A DNA stretch of 64,000 bases from Trichobilharzia regenti (GCA_944472135.2 OX235262.1:90246903-90310902); one strand, 5' to 3'; counted from the stretch's first letter, positions 1-11,920 are shown. Notes: a model not told the origin generated them from the letters alone. Translations and numbers: made by a program.

Positions 1-543
1 CAAATATAGCTTATCTAATCAAGACATGTTATCAAGCCAATTAGACATGTAAGATTATGAGTAAACTAGAATGTGAATACACTCTATGTTTCTCTGAAAG
101 TGTCATTTTATGGTACTATTTAAGATCAATTCTGATCAATAATTGTTGTGCAGCGTCCTACAACATAAAAATAATAATCGGTAAATTCTAAAACTCGAAT
201 TTTCGGCAAGCAATCTATGAATTCCTGTGATGTGATCAAGTTAATCTAGTGTAAAAACTGATGGTCTATAGGTTAATCTAAGAAAACAGAACTAAGACCA
301 ACTCATATTCAGTCTAGTTAGCAACTCAATATTACGAATACTAAGTTTTATCCGCTATAAACTACACTATAAGTATTAAAATAACACAAAAGATGTCATC
401 GGGCGCACGCGAAGTAAACAAGCAATCAGAAAAACAAATTTGGGTTCATTATAGATTGTTACTGGTGTAGTTCCCAGAATAGCCTTTATAGACAATTGTT
501 AGGAACAGAAAGTATTTCAAGTTTGATCACAGATTGATGTCAG
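1..543. other. AT-rich non-coding stretch
   Basis: No reading frame, RNA or repeat could be supported here. If the WW-domain gene on the minus strand (2462-2764 and upstream exons) is real, its remaining 3' exons should lie here or beyond the left edge. No exon with matching PH-domain or RhoGAP residues was found. Confidence 0.5.
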
Positions 544-765
544 TTAGGTAACCACTGAAAACCAGACAGTACTGAACAGCTGCTTCGTCCCAGTCTGAAA
601 CTTGTCAGCAGTACAGCACGTACCCACTGGGGTTCGAACCCAGGATATACCAGTTACAAGACAAGTTTATATACCAATCAGTCAATGAGACTCGATCAAA
701 CGGCCCATGAATTCCAACTTCAACTAAATTCATGATTTTAGTGCAACCATTTGCCAATGTCATAA
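544..765 (-). repeat. SmAlpha-like SINE, degenerate hammerhead copy
   Basis: Read on the minus strand, a tRNA-like box B (GGGTTCGAACCCC) is followed by a stretch that lines up with the copy at 1330-1512: GTACTG-CTGA, a stem II-like segment ending CTGGGACGAAG, then CTGGTTTTCAGTGGTTACCTAACTGA. This is the layout of the schistosome Sm-alpha retroposons, which carry a pol III promoter and a hammerhead ribozyme (established knowledge). The core is damaged in this copy: CTGATGA reads CTGCTGA and GAAAC reads GAAGC. It is therefore probably not self-cleaving. The 5' limit of the tRNA-like head is uncertain. Confidence 0.6.
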
Positions 766-1329
766 GCGAGTATATTTGATCTCAGACCCAACCGGGTGGA
801 TCCCACTAGTCACAACTTCTCGCCAGAACTCCAGGCAACTTCGTCCTGTAACCAGTCACTGGTGAGCATCAGAAACAAAGAAGAAAGTATTTATTAGAAA
901 ACCAGGCACTTAGCTGAAGTATGCAACGGTGCTAAAAGTTGCACATACAAGTGCTGACAGAGAATTTGAAATAATTTTTGATAGAATTTAACTATGTTTA
1001 TGTGTCTTTTTTAATGTCATTTCTCCTTGAATGTATTGATTCGTAGTACCACTATATTCATTTAAGTGAAACATAAACTTGGTATGGTTTAAAGAATGAT
1101 GAATATATCATGGTTGGGTTACTATACAAGTGTTTTGTCTAGGTTTGTAGCTGTTTAACATCACGTGTTTAACAATTGCCTGGCTGCTGCTGTCACTTGA
1201 CATAGATGACTGAAAAGTTTTAGTCATTGTCTAGATTATGCATTCGTGTTTGAGACGCTAACATGTAAACTAAAAATAATGATCACAGCATTATTGGTAA
1301 TTCATTATTTGATTGGATGGAGGACTTCA
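766..1329. other. Unannotated stretch between SINE copies
   Basis: Non-coding sequence. No conserved reading frame or repeat partner elsewhere in the window was recognised. Confidence 0.4.
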
Positions 1330-1512
1330 TCATGAGCTGACATCAGTTAGAGAACCACTGGAAAACCTGCAGGGAGTACCGGATATTTGTTTCGCTCTAG
1401 TTTGGGACTCTTCATCAGTACGCCCCCACCGGGATTTGAACCTAGGACCTTCTGGTTACAAGGTGAGCTCGTAGACCATTGAGCCACTGGGAACCGATCC
1501 AATGGCCACCAG
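1330..1512 (-). repeat. SmAlpha-like SINE with hammerhead core
   Basis: The minus strand carries a tRNA-like head with box A (TGGCTCAATGG, about 1470-1480) and box B (AGGTTCAAATCCC, about 1434-1446). It runs directly into CTGATGA (about 1408-1414), a stem-loop-like segment containing GAGTCCCAAACTAG, and GAAAC (about 1389). A segment able to pair with the flank before CTGATGA follows (GGG.GTA against TAC.CCC). These are the two invariant halves of a hammerhead catalytic core. The family match to schistosome Sm-alpha SINEs is from known biology. Stem II looks imperfect, so activity cannot be judged by eye. Confidence 0.7.
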
Positions 1513-2254
1513 TGAGTTTTAAAATGACCATTTATAGAGAGAAGTTGAAACACCTAATAACCTTATAAATATACTTGCAGTACATACCATTAAGTACAAG
1601 CTTTCAGGACATCACTGTAAAATAATTATGTTTTTCTTGTATTCTAATGTCATATAAACAAAGTTATTAAAAACGACGATGAAGATAACTTGGAGACGGA
1701 CACAATTTAGAAGGCTTATTATTGTATAAGGTTGAAAACTCAAATATAAGCATTATTAACTTCACTGAACTGAAGAGTACTGTTTTATCAGATGAAAAGT
1801 TATACTCATACAGAAACACAAAACGAAGTAAAACTCTTGTTTCTGTGGTATTTCTTGCCAAGAATTTGTGGAACTTATTGTAATTATTCGCCTTTCGAAC
1901 ACTGAATCTGTGGATATAATCTTGCTGACTGATAATGCCTATAACCATCTGCTAGTCTTTTTGTGACTGTCTAACACTAACTAATATCTATAATTGTATA
2001 TATTGATGGATTTACATGTCTAAGTTGGCTCAAGTCAGTGAATCTATGATTTTGGTATCATTTTTGTTAACTGTATCTGACTGTGATACTACTTCTAAGG
2101 TTATTTTATTTTTTATTGTTGTTGCCTCTGCCCTTCCTGTTGTGAATTATTTCCCTTTTGCTGGTGTTGTCCTGATTGCTCTGTTCTTTGTTTTCCTGAT
2201 TTTAAGGGGAGCAACCCACAAGGTCACTTCTCTCTAAACTATATTTTAGTGTAA
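1513..2254. other. AT-rich stretch, no supported feature
   Basis: Small open frames occur on both strands, but none has splice sites, recognisable motifs or a composition that separates it from intron background. Confidence 0.4.
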
Positions 2255-2441
2255 CAACCCCCTTTTCTCAGACTTGAGGCTAGAAACCCCCACCTTGTAA
2301 ATAAAGTTGTTACAGAAACTTCAGCACGATGAATAATCCCCTCGCGCCAATAGAAAAAGTCTTTGTAGAGATATGGAACGTCCGCACCATGTACGAGATT
2401 GGCAAAGCTGTCCAGATTGCAGACGAGATGAAAAGTATTTA
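2255..2441 (+). mobile_element. RTE-like LINE, 5' fragment (endonuclease start)
   Basis: A leader that repeats at 2985-3045 (GAGGCTAG..ACCCC.., then GTTACAGAAACTTCA) is followed by a short coding segment at about 2365-2441. It reads WNVRTMYEIGKAVQIADEM, the first conserved block of the apurinic-like endonuclease of RTE-clade LINEs such as schistosome SR2 (family knowledge). The frame breaks off at 2441, just before the WW-gene exon on the other strand. This is a 5' fragment of a dead element lying downstream of that exon's splice donor. Confidence 0.6.
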
Positions 2442-2461
2442 AATTATCTAACACCAATTAC

Positions 2462-2764
2462 CTTTTTGGTTTTGTTCATTATTCTCCGTTTAACTTCACC
2501 TGTACTTGAAAGTTTAGACATAGATGGATATTCATCAATAACAGAGACATGATCTTCATCATCTCCATCTATTGAATAATTGAAGTCATCACAGGCAGGA
2601 TTTTGTCCATTACTATCTAGATAATTATTTAATGAATCAGATAAATATGATGTGTCTGTATTTGTTGTTGTTGTTGTATCTAAATCTTCAAGGGTCCACA
2701 CTGAATGACGGCTGTTCAATTCGTAATAGTAGGTTTTGCCGTATTGATCAGTTGCTGGAATCCA
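2462..2764 (-). CDS. WW-domain exon with start of a PH-like domain (RhoGAP-like gene, partial)
   Basis: The exon is bounded by an acceptor (...TTCATAG before 2764) and a donor (AAAAAG/GTAATT at 2462/2461). It encodes a full WW-type core: W, then GKTYYY, then the second W exactly 22 residues after the first. An acidic Ser/Thr/Asp linker follows, ending in EVKRRIMNKTKK. Spacing and sequence resemble the third WW domain of ARHGAP12/15/27 RhoGAPs, and the MNKTKK ending resembles the start of their PH domain (family knowledge, recalled rather than searched). The role would be binding proline-rich ligands in a Rho-regulating protein; that is inference. The exon is phase 0 at both ends. The 5' limit depends on the chosen acceptor. 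Confidence 0.5.
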
Positions 2765-2867
2765 CTATGAATTTTATAATGAATGAGAAAATTAAATCTG
2801 AAGATAGGAGACTCAGAGAGAAAATACATATAAAAAATGGACATATTTCAAACAGTACACCTGAGTC

Positions 2868-3070
2868 GGTGGCACAACGGTTAGGACACTCGCCGACCAT
2901 ACACATGGTCTGGGGTTCGATCCCCGACCGACTCACTCCTTTACCTCGCTAAGCCAGAAATAATACTGGTAAAGAGGAAAGGTTAGGTATGAGGCTAGCA
3001 ACCCCATCCTGTAAAATAAAACACTGCTACAGAAACTTCAAGCCATTAGCTTGAAGCCCTATGTTCCACT
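2868..3070 (+). repeat. tRNA-like unit joined to RTE-type leader
   Basis: About 72 bases from 2869 can fold with a perfect 7-bp acceptor stem (GAGTCGG with CCGACTC). They carry a box A-like GGCACAACGGTTAGG and a box B GGGTTCGATCCCC. The D-arm is poor and the anticodon loop is short, so this is unlikely to be a functional tRNA gene. It continues into the same leader sequence found in front of the RTE endonuclease fragment at 2255 (GAGGCTAGCAACCCCAT, then CTACAGAAACTTCAA). It is best read as a tRNA-derived promoter head on a SINE or RTE 5' end. Confidence 0.55.
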
Positions 3071-3734
3071 GGGAATGTAAAGCAAAAAAAACACCTGCCA
3101 GCACAGACCGCCCAATGAGGAAACCTATACAAAAAATGCATTATTTCAATCTGCTGAATTTTGAAACAGTACACAGAAAGACTGAGACAGAACAAACAAA
3201 ACACCTTAGTGTGAAAGAAGAGATTTTCGAAGTTTTGACAGCAAAATGTGAACACACACCTACAACATTGTGAACGAATTAGAAGTACAACTAGTCAGGA
3301 ACTGTAAAGATTTGTGTCATCTGTTGGTTTGATTACTGGTGACTTTTTTTCAGCCTAATTCTATTTCAAGTAACAACATTCCTCGTCCAGTGGAGAAATA
3401 ATGCACAAAATATGTTCTAATCAGCTAACAATGAGTGAAGGTTAGCAATCTCATCATTATTTGACATTTAGCTAGATTTTTATCCTAATTACTGTTGTCT
3501 CTGCTCAGTGTTTCTCTGTTTGTTTTATGAAACTTTCAACTTTTGGAAATCATATTAGCAGGAACCAGGTAACCTGAAAGATATAAATACAACTGAAACA
3601 ATTTTTATACCTCCAACAATGTTGTTCTTTTTTGTCGAATACCTGTTTCTCAATGTTTACATTTTCACTTTCTTAAATTAAGGATTAAGTTTGACTGAAT
3701 TAACATGCAATGAGGAAAAAGTAAGAATACACAA
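3071..3734. other. Intron-like stretch of the WW gene
   Basis: No firm gene. On the minus strand near 3568 a good acceptor (TATATCTTTCAG) is followed by GTTACCTGG, which would add V-T-W in phase after the exon at 4484-4597 and complete a second WW domain. The frame then stops within five codons, so a working exon could not be built. Confidence 0.3.
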
Positions 3735-4446
3735 CATTTTATTATTATTCCCATGGGTTCCGAGTGGAACATACGTCTTCAACCACACATCTACACTTTG
3801 CCCTATCTTCTGCCGTCCTCTTCAGCTGGGTCCACGACTGCCAATAATCTCTTATATCCTCTTCGCACAATCTCCATGTCACCCTCTAACCAATGGCCTA
3901 CCCATCGCTTTTCATTGGGATTCCACTAGAGCGATGGCCTGCATTGCGTGTGATGTCATTCGACGGCCTCCTCAATGTACACCCAAACCATCTCCATTCT
4001 CTCCCAAATATTCATTGAGCGATTGGCTCTTGGTTGGTTTGTTCCAAGTCAGAGTTTCTTGTTACTAATTCTTTCTGACCAGTGAAGGCAGCTGTTGATA
4101 AAAGTCTGCAACCTGTTGGGAATGCTTTACGTGACACGCAGTGCAAGTTTCTGACCCGTATAGAAGAGCCAACTGACTTCACATTTGTGTTGAAAATCCG
4201 AATCTTGTTCTTTATGTTGAGGCAGAGTGCGGAAGATTTCCAAACTAGTTTCAGGTTGACGAAGGCATATTTTGCCTTTCCAATTCTGGCTTTGACACCT
4301 TTATCCGTCCCACCCATAATTGGAACGATGCTTTCTAGATAAGTGGAGGAAGTAACCTCTGTTAAATCTCTCCGGTCGATTGTGATTGGTACTGTTTGTT
4401 GGTGTTGTTCCGGTTCGCTGGTTATCTTCATAATCAACATTTTGCG
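3735..4446 (-). mobile_element. RTE-like LINE fragment, C-terminal RT region
   Basis: The minus strand encodes the thumb/C-terminal part of an RTE-clade polymerase: EVTSSTYLESIVPIMGG (the usual VxxFxYLGSxI block), KARIGKAKYAFVNLK and an IRIFNTNVKSV block. Frameshifts follow, then a degraded tail to about 3735. It lies within the presumed intron of the WW gene. Its 5' edge is only about 40 bp from the donor of the exon at 4484. No endonuclease or catalytic YADD block is present, so it is a dead 3' piece. Confidence 0.7.
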
Positions 4447-4483
4447 AGTTGAAAAAAAAACACACCAAAACTTTCGAACTTAC

Positions 4484-4597
4484 TGTTTCATCAGTTTTTT
4501 CGTTAATATACATTTCTTGACCGTTGTTTTTATAATGGCGCCAACGAACTCCATTAGATGATTGATTGTTTGGTGAAGCCTGAGGAAGTACATTTTC
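4484..4597 (-). CDS. WW-domain exon (RhoGAP-like gene, partial)
   Basis: The exon has an acceptor (TTTCTTCAG before 4597) and a strong donor (ACA/GTAAGT at 4484/4483). It is exactly 38 codons, phase 0 at both ends. It encodes a hydrophilic segment and then the first two-thirds of a WW domain: W, NNGQEMYIN and TDET. The second tryptophan must come from the next exon. Joining directly to the exon starting at 2764 would place a W 20 residues downstream; joining to a possible small exon near 3568 would place one at 22. With the exon at 2462-2764 this suggests a protein with tandem WW domains. Not searched against databases. Confidence 0.5.
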
Positions 4598-5624
4598 CTG
4601 AAGAAAAAAAATGCATACAAACATGAATACAAGAAGTTAGACCATTGAAACGATTGAAAGAAAATAGTCATTATTCAAAGTGAAGAATTACAAATTTTAT
4701 GATTATTTAAGGATGGAGAAAAGAGGTTGCACAGTCTAACAGTTCAATTCTCTGGAACTGTTTTATTAGAAATTATGACGCCTACCAAAGGATTACTCAT
4801 TTTTATGCACATATTTTTCAGGAATACAGCAAATACTTACGATTTCAAATGATAGTATTAGTTGACAGCATAAGAGTTATTGTTAACTATAAGAGGTAAG
4901 TTTGTCACTACGATTATCATTTTTATTCATATAAATGACACTGTCTGCAAGGATGACAACAAAGGAAATCAAATACACTATGCTATTAATGTGATTTTTT
5001 ACAAACTATATTAACCTGCTAAAACCGAAACATAAGCACCAAAAGAAATAATACCTATTCGGGTGAAAATAGTTTACACCTGAAAAAGCTTGCCGTTAAT
5101 AACTAAGTGTATCGGCTTTCATGACAAACAACTACTATAACACCTATTATACACCCACTGAATGCTATTCACTCGCTGTTTTGTTATTTCTCGATTATAT
5201 GTCAATAAACGCTGCTTTCTAAGAGAAAAGACATAACAGTATTTTTAGACTATGAAATCTGTTGCTTTCGGTCGTTTTACTTTTTCAATAGTTGAAGTTC
5301 AGTGAATTAAATTGAGAATCAGAACTGTGACGACTACAACAACAACCACAGAAAAACCTCTGTCTGTCTCTTTTCAACACAGAACTTTGCACATATGTGC
5401 GGGAGTTCAAGTCACCACACCCCATGTAGCACACAAAGCAAGAGAAGAAAGTACAAGAAATGCATAATAGAGACAGTAGACAGAGGTGTGAGAAAAAGGA
5501 AGAGTAATAACGAAGAACAAAACAGCTTCATTGGAAATCATAAGGAGTGGATGCATCTGAGCTGGCCATTGAGAACGATTTTGAGCCATGTCACCAATTG
5601 TTTCCAACCATAGATTTTTACCGT
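4598..5624. other. Intron-like stretch, no supported gene
   Basis: Non-coding by eye. Short open frames overlap on both strands at 5395-5613 but neither shows a known motif or matching splice sites. Confidence 0.35.
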
Positions 5625-6425
5625 GTCGAGGACCCCAGCCTGGAAGTCTACACCTTCCTACGTGGCTGGCTTAGACTAACTGTTGTAGATTTCATTGACT
5701 GGTGCCAAGTTTTTGTTTGACCGCCACTATCTCTTTTCCAGCCTGACCCTATGTCAGCTAACATTGCCCGTCGGTCGAGGAAGGCGATGACTAGGCATAC
5801 GTAACACATGTCCTAACCATCTCAGTTTTTGTAACTTCACGACTTCGTCGATTGATTTCCCCTGTTTACCTAGAACTCGACGCCTAACCTCAATATTGCT
5901 CACCTTATTATGCCACTTTACTCGGGAAATAGAACGCAGGCACCTATGATCAAAGACAGCTAATCTTTTTGTTTTCCACTCTCAATGGCGAGGTCTCACA
6001 GCTGGCCATAAAGGAGGACGGAGCGGACTGATGTGCAGTACACCCGCCCTTTGGTCGATAGCCGAATATCTCGTCTACACCAGAGACGGCGTAAACTGGC
6101 AAATGCGAAACGAGCCCTCTGTATCCGTCCTGAGATTTCGTCAGAGATCAGCCCGTTGGGGCTGATGGCACTTTCCAAATAAGAGAAGCGGTCAACGTGC
6201 TCTACCACTTCACTTCCTATTTTTAAACTAGGAGTCGGCGTAGTCCAGTCCTGTAACATCATCTTGCATTTGGCGGGAGCGAATCGCATGCCAAACATTC
6301 GTAGACTGCAGCTCAAGGTGTTCAGAAGACTCTACATTTTGTCAGCGTCCTCGCCTAGTAGGACTATATCGTCTGCATATTCTAAGTCAACGAGATTATT
6401 CTCTGGTAGCAAGTCACCTCACCAT
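5625..6425 (-). mobile_element. RTE-like LINE fragment, RT palm to C-terminus
   Basis: The minus strand from about 6425 reads LVDLEYADDIVLLGEDADKM, which contains the RT catalytic YADD box, followed by one TAG. Then come GMRFAPAKCKMMLQDW, VEHVDRFSYLESAI, DEISGRIQRARFAFASLRRLW and RVYCTSVRSVLLYG, the standard order of the RTE/BovB-like C-terminal RT region. A frame change near 5990 leads to degraded sequence that still includes DEVVKLQKLRWLGHV, the conserved WxGH tail. It differs clearly from the RTE fragment at 3735-4446, so two RTE families are present. Non-functional. Confidence 0.8.
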
Positions 6426-7895
6426 CTGGTAGAAGTAAATAGTGAACAATTTAACATGATTGACGAAAAATTCACTCAAACATATAGGTATTACTTCTTT
6501 AGTAAGACTAAATGAAGCGGAAAAGATAACATTTTCCATCTTGATGGACCAATCTGGATACAAACGCAGTTATCAGATGCAAAAGCCCTACACTTTGCTG
6601 TCAACTTAATAATATTTGTCGAAACGATATTACGGGATTCGCAAATTAGTCCTACGCTCATACACGTGAACATGAAAACATATTGGAGAAAATAAATTCT
6701 TCTGCATACATATAGCCAATGAAACGAAATATTATGATTTTATATGCCTAATATAGGATTCTACACAGGAAGTATTTATATCCCAATAATAGAGAGTATA
6801 ATTGCAGTCAAATATTTTAGAATACAAAAAATATGGCATCAACAGTAAAAGTATTTCAAATGAAAATTCAAGTTGAAAACCTACTTGTATAGGACTTCCT
6901 TTCGCATGCTCTCCTGTATGCTGCAGACTGTCAGAAAATCTCCAATGCTGAGCGTCGTGGTCTACTTTGTGATATGAAGCTCAAATAGGAAATGTCAAAG
7001 AAAAAGAAAACGACACTGATTAACTTTAGAATGATCCATTTTCATGCTATCGATTGGTGTAGCTCATTTCTAAGTGGATGTAACATCCACCTCAGTGAGA
7101 ATAATCAATAACTTATGTTAGCGATATGCTGTTTTGTAATCTTTTGATCTGGTTAAGGATTTCTGTGGTGGTGTCTGTCAGTTTATCACAAATGACTATT
7201 ATATCATCCAGTAACATTAAAGCCCACAAACTCACATAGGACCAAATTATATTGGTTGAAAGATCTTTTGGAGCTCATTAAACAAAATGATATAGTTTAC
7301 CTGATACACTGCAGTGATCGCAAAGTCAAACTAGTAGGCCAAGGTTAAATAGCACAAAACCTCAGCAAAACCTGGACTAATAGACCTTAAAGAGTTAGGA
7401 AATCTAGAAGATAGCTGAGCTACAGTACTACATGCAGTTACACACAAGCATATAATACGATGGCATAAAGTAACAGCCTTAAAATCTAATGTAGCAGGGT
7501 GGTGGGAGAGATTGATAACTGAAGCTTTATTTATCGAAAATAAACTGGGGATACGTGAAACAGGAATGATTCAGTACCTATGCCGGACATTCGGGAAATT
7601 CTACTACCTTAAAGACAAATGAAAAGGAAGTATGACAACTATAAAAATCAAGTTTCGAATTTACGTTATTACAAGTGACATAATTATGAACAACAAAACA
7701 TCTAGTAAGTAACACTGTTTCATGTGTTATTTGTCCGATAAACAAATCAATATGGGATTACATACTACCACAGCGCCTAAGTTTTACAGATATTAAGATA
7801 TCTATGCGTCAGTATTTTCATCACTTAGATGAAAACAATACAACTTGGTCAAATACCCAGAAAGATAAAGTATCACAATGGATTATTTTACTTAC
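6426..7895. other. AT-rich non-coding stretch
   Basis: No exon, RNA or repeat could be supported. It is presumed to be intron or intergenic sequence of the minus-strand WW gene. Confidence 0.4.
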
Positions 7896-8022
7896 ACAAA
7901 TGATTTTGCTCTGAATCTATTGTTCTTACTTCATCTTCATTAAAAGATGAGCTACAGTTATCATGCGGTTCTGCATCTTTATTATATGCAGTTTCTTGAA
8001 TATTTGAGCTTTTGGTGAGATC
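7896..8022 (-). CDS. Candidate exon, acidic Ser-rich (possibly WW gene)
   Basis: A minus-strand segment is bounded by an acceptor (AAACAAG before 8022) and a donor (TTTGT/GTAAGT at 7896/7895). It is open for 42 codons plus one base and encodes a hydrophilic, acidic, Ser/Asn-rich peptide (DNCSSSFNEDEV and similar). The composition fits the disordered N-terminal region of a signalling protein. Its outgoing phase (1) does not match the incoming phase (0) of the exon at 4597, so at least one exon is missing between them if both belong to one gene. No domain is recognised. Confidence 0.35.
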
Positions 8023-11000
8023 CTTGTTTAAATAAAACAACCAAACCACATAAATGTAATGAACTGTAGATGTATATAAAACGAAAATTCAACACTTAAA
8101 CCAGCATAAAAACAATTTTTAGTAAAACCCTAATCTTTAAAAAGACCTGATACTTTTGTAGTATTCCTTAAAAGCCTTTTCTGGATTTGGTTAAAGAAAT
8201 GGTAAGTTGAGACCGGTTTGTGAGAGTATCCAGTGATTCCGCGATTATCAGATATCACGAACATTATTATTACTACCTCAGAACAAATGTGATTGAATGG
8301 ATATGATCCGAAATTAGTTTTCATAGATTGACCTTTAACTACTAGTACTATCTTAATAACACAACCTACATATTTTTTATGACTAAATCTTAGTACTATA
8401 CATATGATAAAGTGTAATTTTGTGTATAATGTTTTTAAGAGAGATCATCGTATTATGCATACAATTTATAATACATAAGACAAGAGAAACTGAATAGCTT
8501 TTTTGTATCCATACTTAAGTGTAGACAGCTGTTAGATCCTTTGTGTTAGTTGAACTCCGGATAGTGGAATTACAAACACATTCTTTTAATTCGATTCAAA
8601 CAAGAACTGAAGCAACATTTTCAAAACGAAAAATTAATTCAAATATTTCCGCATCATTATCCTCTAGTGCATCTAGAAGACTGATATCATCCTATACTTC
8701 TGTTAGATTAGAGAATACAAGAATGTGACTACTAACGTTTGTCTATCAGGTAGCGTCAGCTACTCCTACAACCAAGTTTCTTTAGTTGTTACCTCACCAA
8801 GATATGTCATCAGGAAAAAGTACTTGAGACTTACATATTGCAAATAATACCTCAGTCAGTCATAACGGTAACTCTAGATCACAGTTTCTAAACAATTTCG
8901 GACATGCTTTCTCAAGACTTATAGTGTTCGTCTATTTTCTGCTAATCTTTTGAATAAAGACACCAGTTAAATGAGAGTTCTTTTTTTTCTATATTTTGAT
9001 ATTAGGAAACTATGGAGTGGTTAATGGCTGAACTAACTGATTCTCGAAATTCCCTGCTTTACAAATTGGGGCTTCAATTTTTTACCACTAATCACAATAT
9101 TATACGTATCAGAATGAATTTTTCATTACTCAAAAGATAAATTCATATCCTTTTCACACTTTAGCTTTTATTAATCCTATAAAGGTTATTTGTCTTTCCT
9201 GAAATACATGAAATATTTGTTATTTATATTTCTAACACTAACCTTTAGACCTGTGATGGATTCCAAAGTAAAAGAGACGGTATTTTGAATAAATATAATC
9301 AGAGGATGGAAGTAAAAGAAGTCATTTGTAACGACCAATTATCTTGAACTGTATTTTATAAATCACTGCTGTTTACCGAAAATGAAAGTCATTTTTCAGT
9401 AAGCTGCCGGTCGACTTTTGAGACAGTGGTATCCTACTTTGAGTAGAAATTTATCACAACACTATTGTTTAATACTGGAAAACTCGACGAAGGTGTATAA
9501 TAGTATAGGTTATTTTAATGTCAGCGCTATATGCTGAATCTAGGGAATATTACAAATAACTGATTATGTCTGTTTGGCAGGAGACGGAACTTTTGTTGCT
9601 CTCGTAAATTATACCTCATAACCATGAAAGCAGATGAACAGAAGTATTTTCATAATTATAATAGACCTATCTCGATTTTGTAGATGTGGTAATATATGAG
9701 ATGTTAAAGATTATTGATTACAGTCAAAAATAAAATGATATTTTAAAGAAGCATAAAGAACTGAATTACCTGAATGCTTTTGCATGGCTTTGACAACTGA
9801 TCCGACATTAAACTATAAAAACAGGATACATATATGCATGAGATATAAGTGAAGATGCACTTCCTTTTCTAATGGCATACTGATTAATGAAATGTTATAT
9901 TTCAGTCATCCAGTATTTCGTCTCAGACAGTAATTAGTTTAAAGCAATGGGTATGAAATTCATATGAACCTTTTTCACACAACTGCAAGATAATCAAAAT
10001 ATTAGGGAGCAAAACCTATACGACCCTTATGTGGAGCAAGCTCTAATCTTGTTTGGCCTAGCAGTTAGGTCGACCAGTTATTTTAATAATCAAGCGTACA
10101 TCACTTGGGGTAACCAATATCTTGTGATTATTCCTTAATGTTAGTGCTGAGTGAGTTCTGTCAACCAAATTTGCTGTGGTCAGACAGCTAGGTTATTCAT
10201 CGTTGCGGCATACTTAGCATTGATGTCAATTGGTTGTAGACAATCGATAGGAAGCCCTAGTGGTCAATCAATACGTGCATTACAGTTCCACAGGAAGTTG
10301 GAGCTCTAATAGCTCAGTAGTAATGTCTCTGATTGAAGCACTGCATGAAGTGCGCCCGAATCTCTGAGGGGATATTCACTCCTTAGCAGTTGCAGATATG
10401 CCTTGCTGAAAAGTTTTAGAAGGTATCATATCTACTTCCCATGGCGCTACGCCGATTGCTTCCAATTGCCCATGTACCAAGGACCAAACTCATCGTAGAA
10501 TGAAGACGGTTAATGTTTACTGACTTTTTAAAACAGCAGACCACGATGTTGATTGACGAATCCAGTGGCAAAGATAAACCGAATCTTTAACCAATTATTT
10601 TAAGTTTGTGACTCAAAAGACTTGCGTAGATAATACACCTTCCACCTTTTCACTTAACCTCAACGCGGAGTAGTCAACCAACAAAATTCACTTTAACAGT
10701 GACATCTAGTTTCCGTGACTTGCGGGTTTCGGTAAGTTATCACATTTGATAGCATAAAGTTCATTACCTTACTTCATTGTTGATGGTAGTGATATTTACA
10801 CGGTTTGTCTTCCAAAACTAGTAAAATGTCATGAAACTATCACACAAAAACATTTCGAGGACTGTCTAGGGTTACTAGCAGACCGAGATACCGAGTCATA
10901 CATGCATACAGCAGGAGACAGTAAAAAGAGACAAACAAATGGGAATTATATAATCAGTTTGTAGAATATGTTATGACAAATAAATTAATGTTATGAGAAT

Positions 11001-11920
11001 AAAAAATATAGAACTGCGACATAGAGTAAGAATGCGAATGCAAAACTGCAATCTTAAATTAACAACATCACCAAGTCCTCAACACTCTTTACAGCCACAC
11101 GAACTGTCAGATTGCATAGTCAAACAAATAGTCAACAAGCTCAGACTTGTACCGTTTCTTAGTTTGGCCGCCCCTCACTTTTGCTAATATAGCAGGTCAA
11201 GGTAAAAAAGAGAGGATATCCGAAATACGGAAACTCAGTTTATAACACAACTAATAGAATGATGTTTGCTACCCGATACAATGCCACGTCGAACAAGGCC
11301 AAGTGAGCGGCCATGTTTTTATCCTGCATGCACGTAGCAGAAAGACAACACACCTGTTTTGGAATGCAAAGATTTCGACTGAAAAGACTTAATCAGTTCT
11401 ATTCAGAATACAAAAATAAACAGATTGAAGCGCTACTTCAAGAAAGTGCGATTCATACATGCATGTACTGGTATTGTTAGTGCTAGTTGCAGAGCACAAA
11501 ACAGGAAGTAGTACAGAATTACTAGGAAACAAAGATGAAAAACAGTGGAAAAGCAACTAGTTGGAAGTTACATAAGACTTGAGAAATAAAGTGGTGTGAA
11601 AGACTGATACTTCGTCATTAGTTAATATTGCTGTATAACACTGTGTGGTTTATCAAAATAAAATCTTATCCATAATGGAGTTACACTCAACCACAGTGCC
11701 TGTTTTATATTTATATCAATGATACTTCGGGATTTCACAACTTGAGAATTGATATTTTTGAAGGTGAAAGTGAAAACCAATTAATTTTGTGTGAACACAC
11801 AGTCCACAAACATGAAGATCTTTGAAATGCGGGTGAATTTTAGAGTCCTGACAGTAAGAATGACCACCATTAATTGAAAACACTATGCTCACACCACTCA
11901 AGAAGCCTCAAAGATTTCTC
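8023..11920. other. Long AT-rich stretch without supported genes
   Basis: Nearly 4 kb with no convincing exon. A Ser-rich open segment at 8543-8728 reads plausibly on the plus strand but lacks clear splice borders. Near 10310-10380 a box A-like TAGCTCAGTAG could be a degraded tRNA-derived repeat without a good box B. Neither is called. Confidence 0.35.

Noticed and set aside
2869..2940. Functional tRNA gene
   Set aside because: The acceptor stem is perfect, but the D-arm does not pair and the anticodon loop has six bases. It is joined to repeat sequence.
8543..8728. Ser-rich exon on the plus strand
   Set aside because: Open on plus and partly sensible on minus. No reliable splice borders or motif decides between them.
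10300..10420. Degraded tRNA-derived SINE
   Set aside because: A box A-like motif is present but box B is poor, and no second copy was seen.
11716..11901. Minus-strand 61-codon frame as a gene
   Set aside because: It contains several Cys and His but has no ATG context, splice sites or family match beyond adjoining the inverted duplication.
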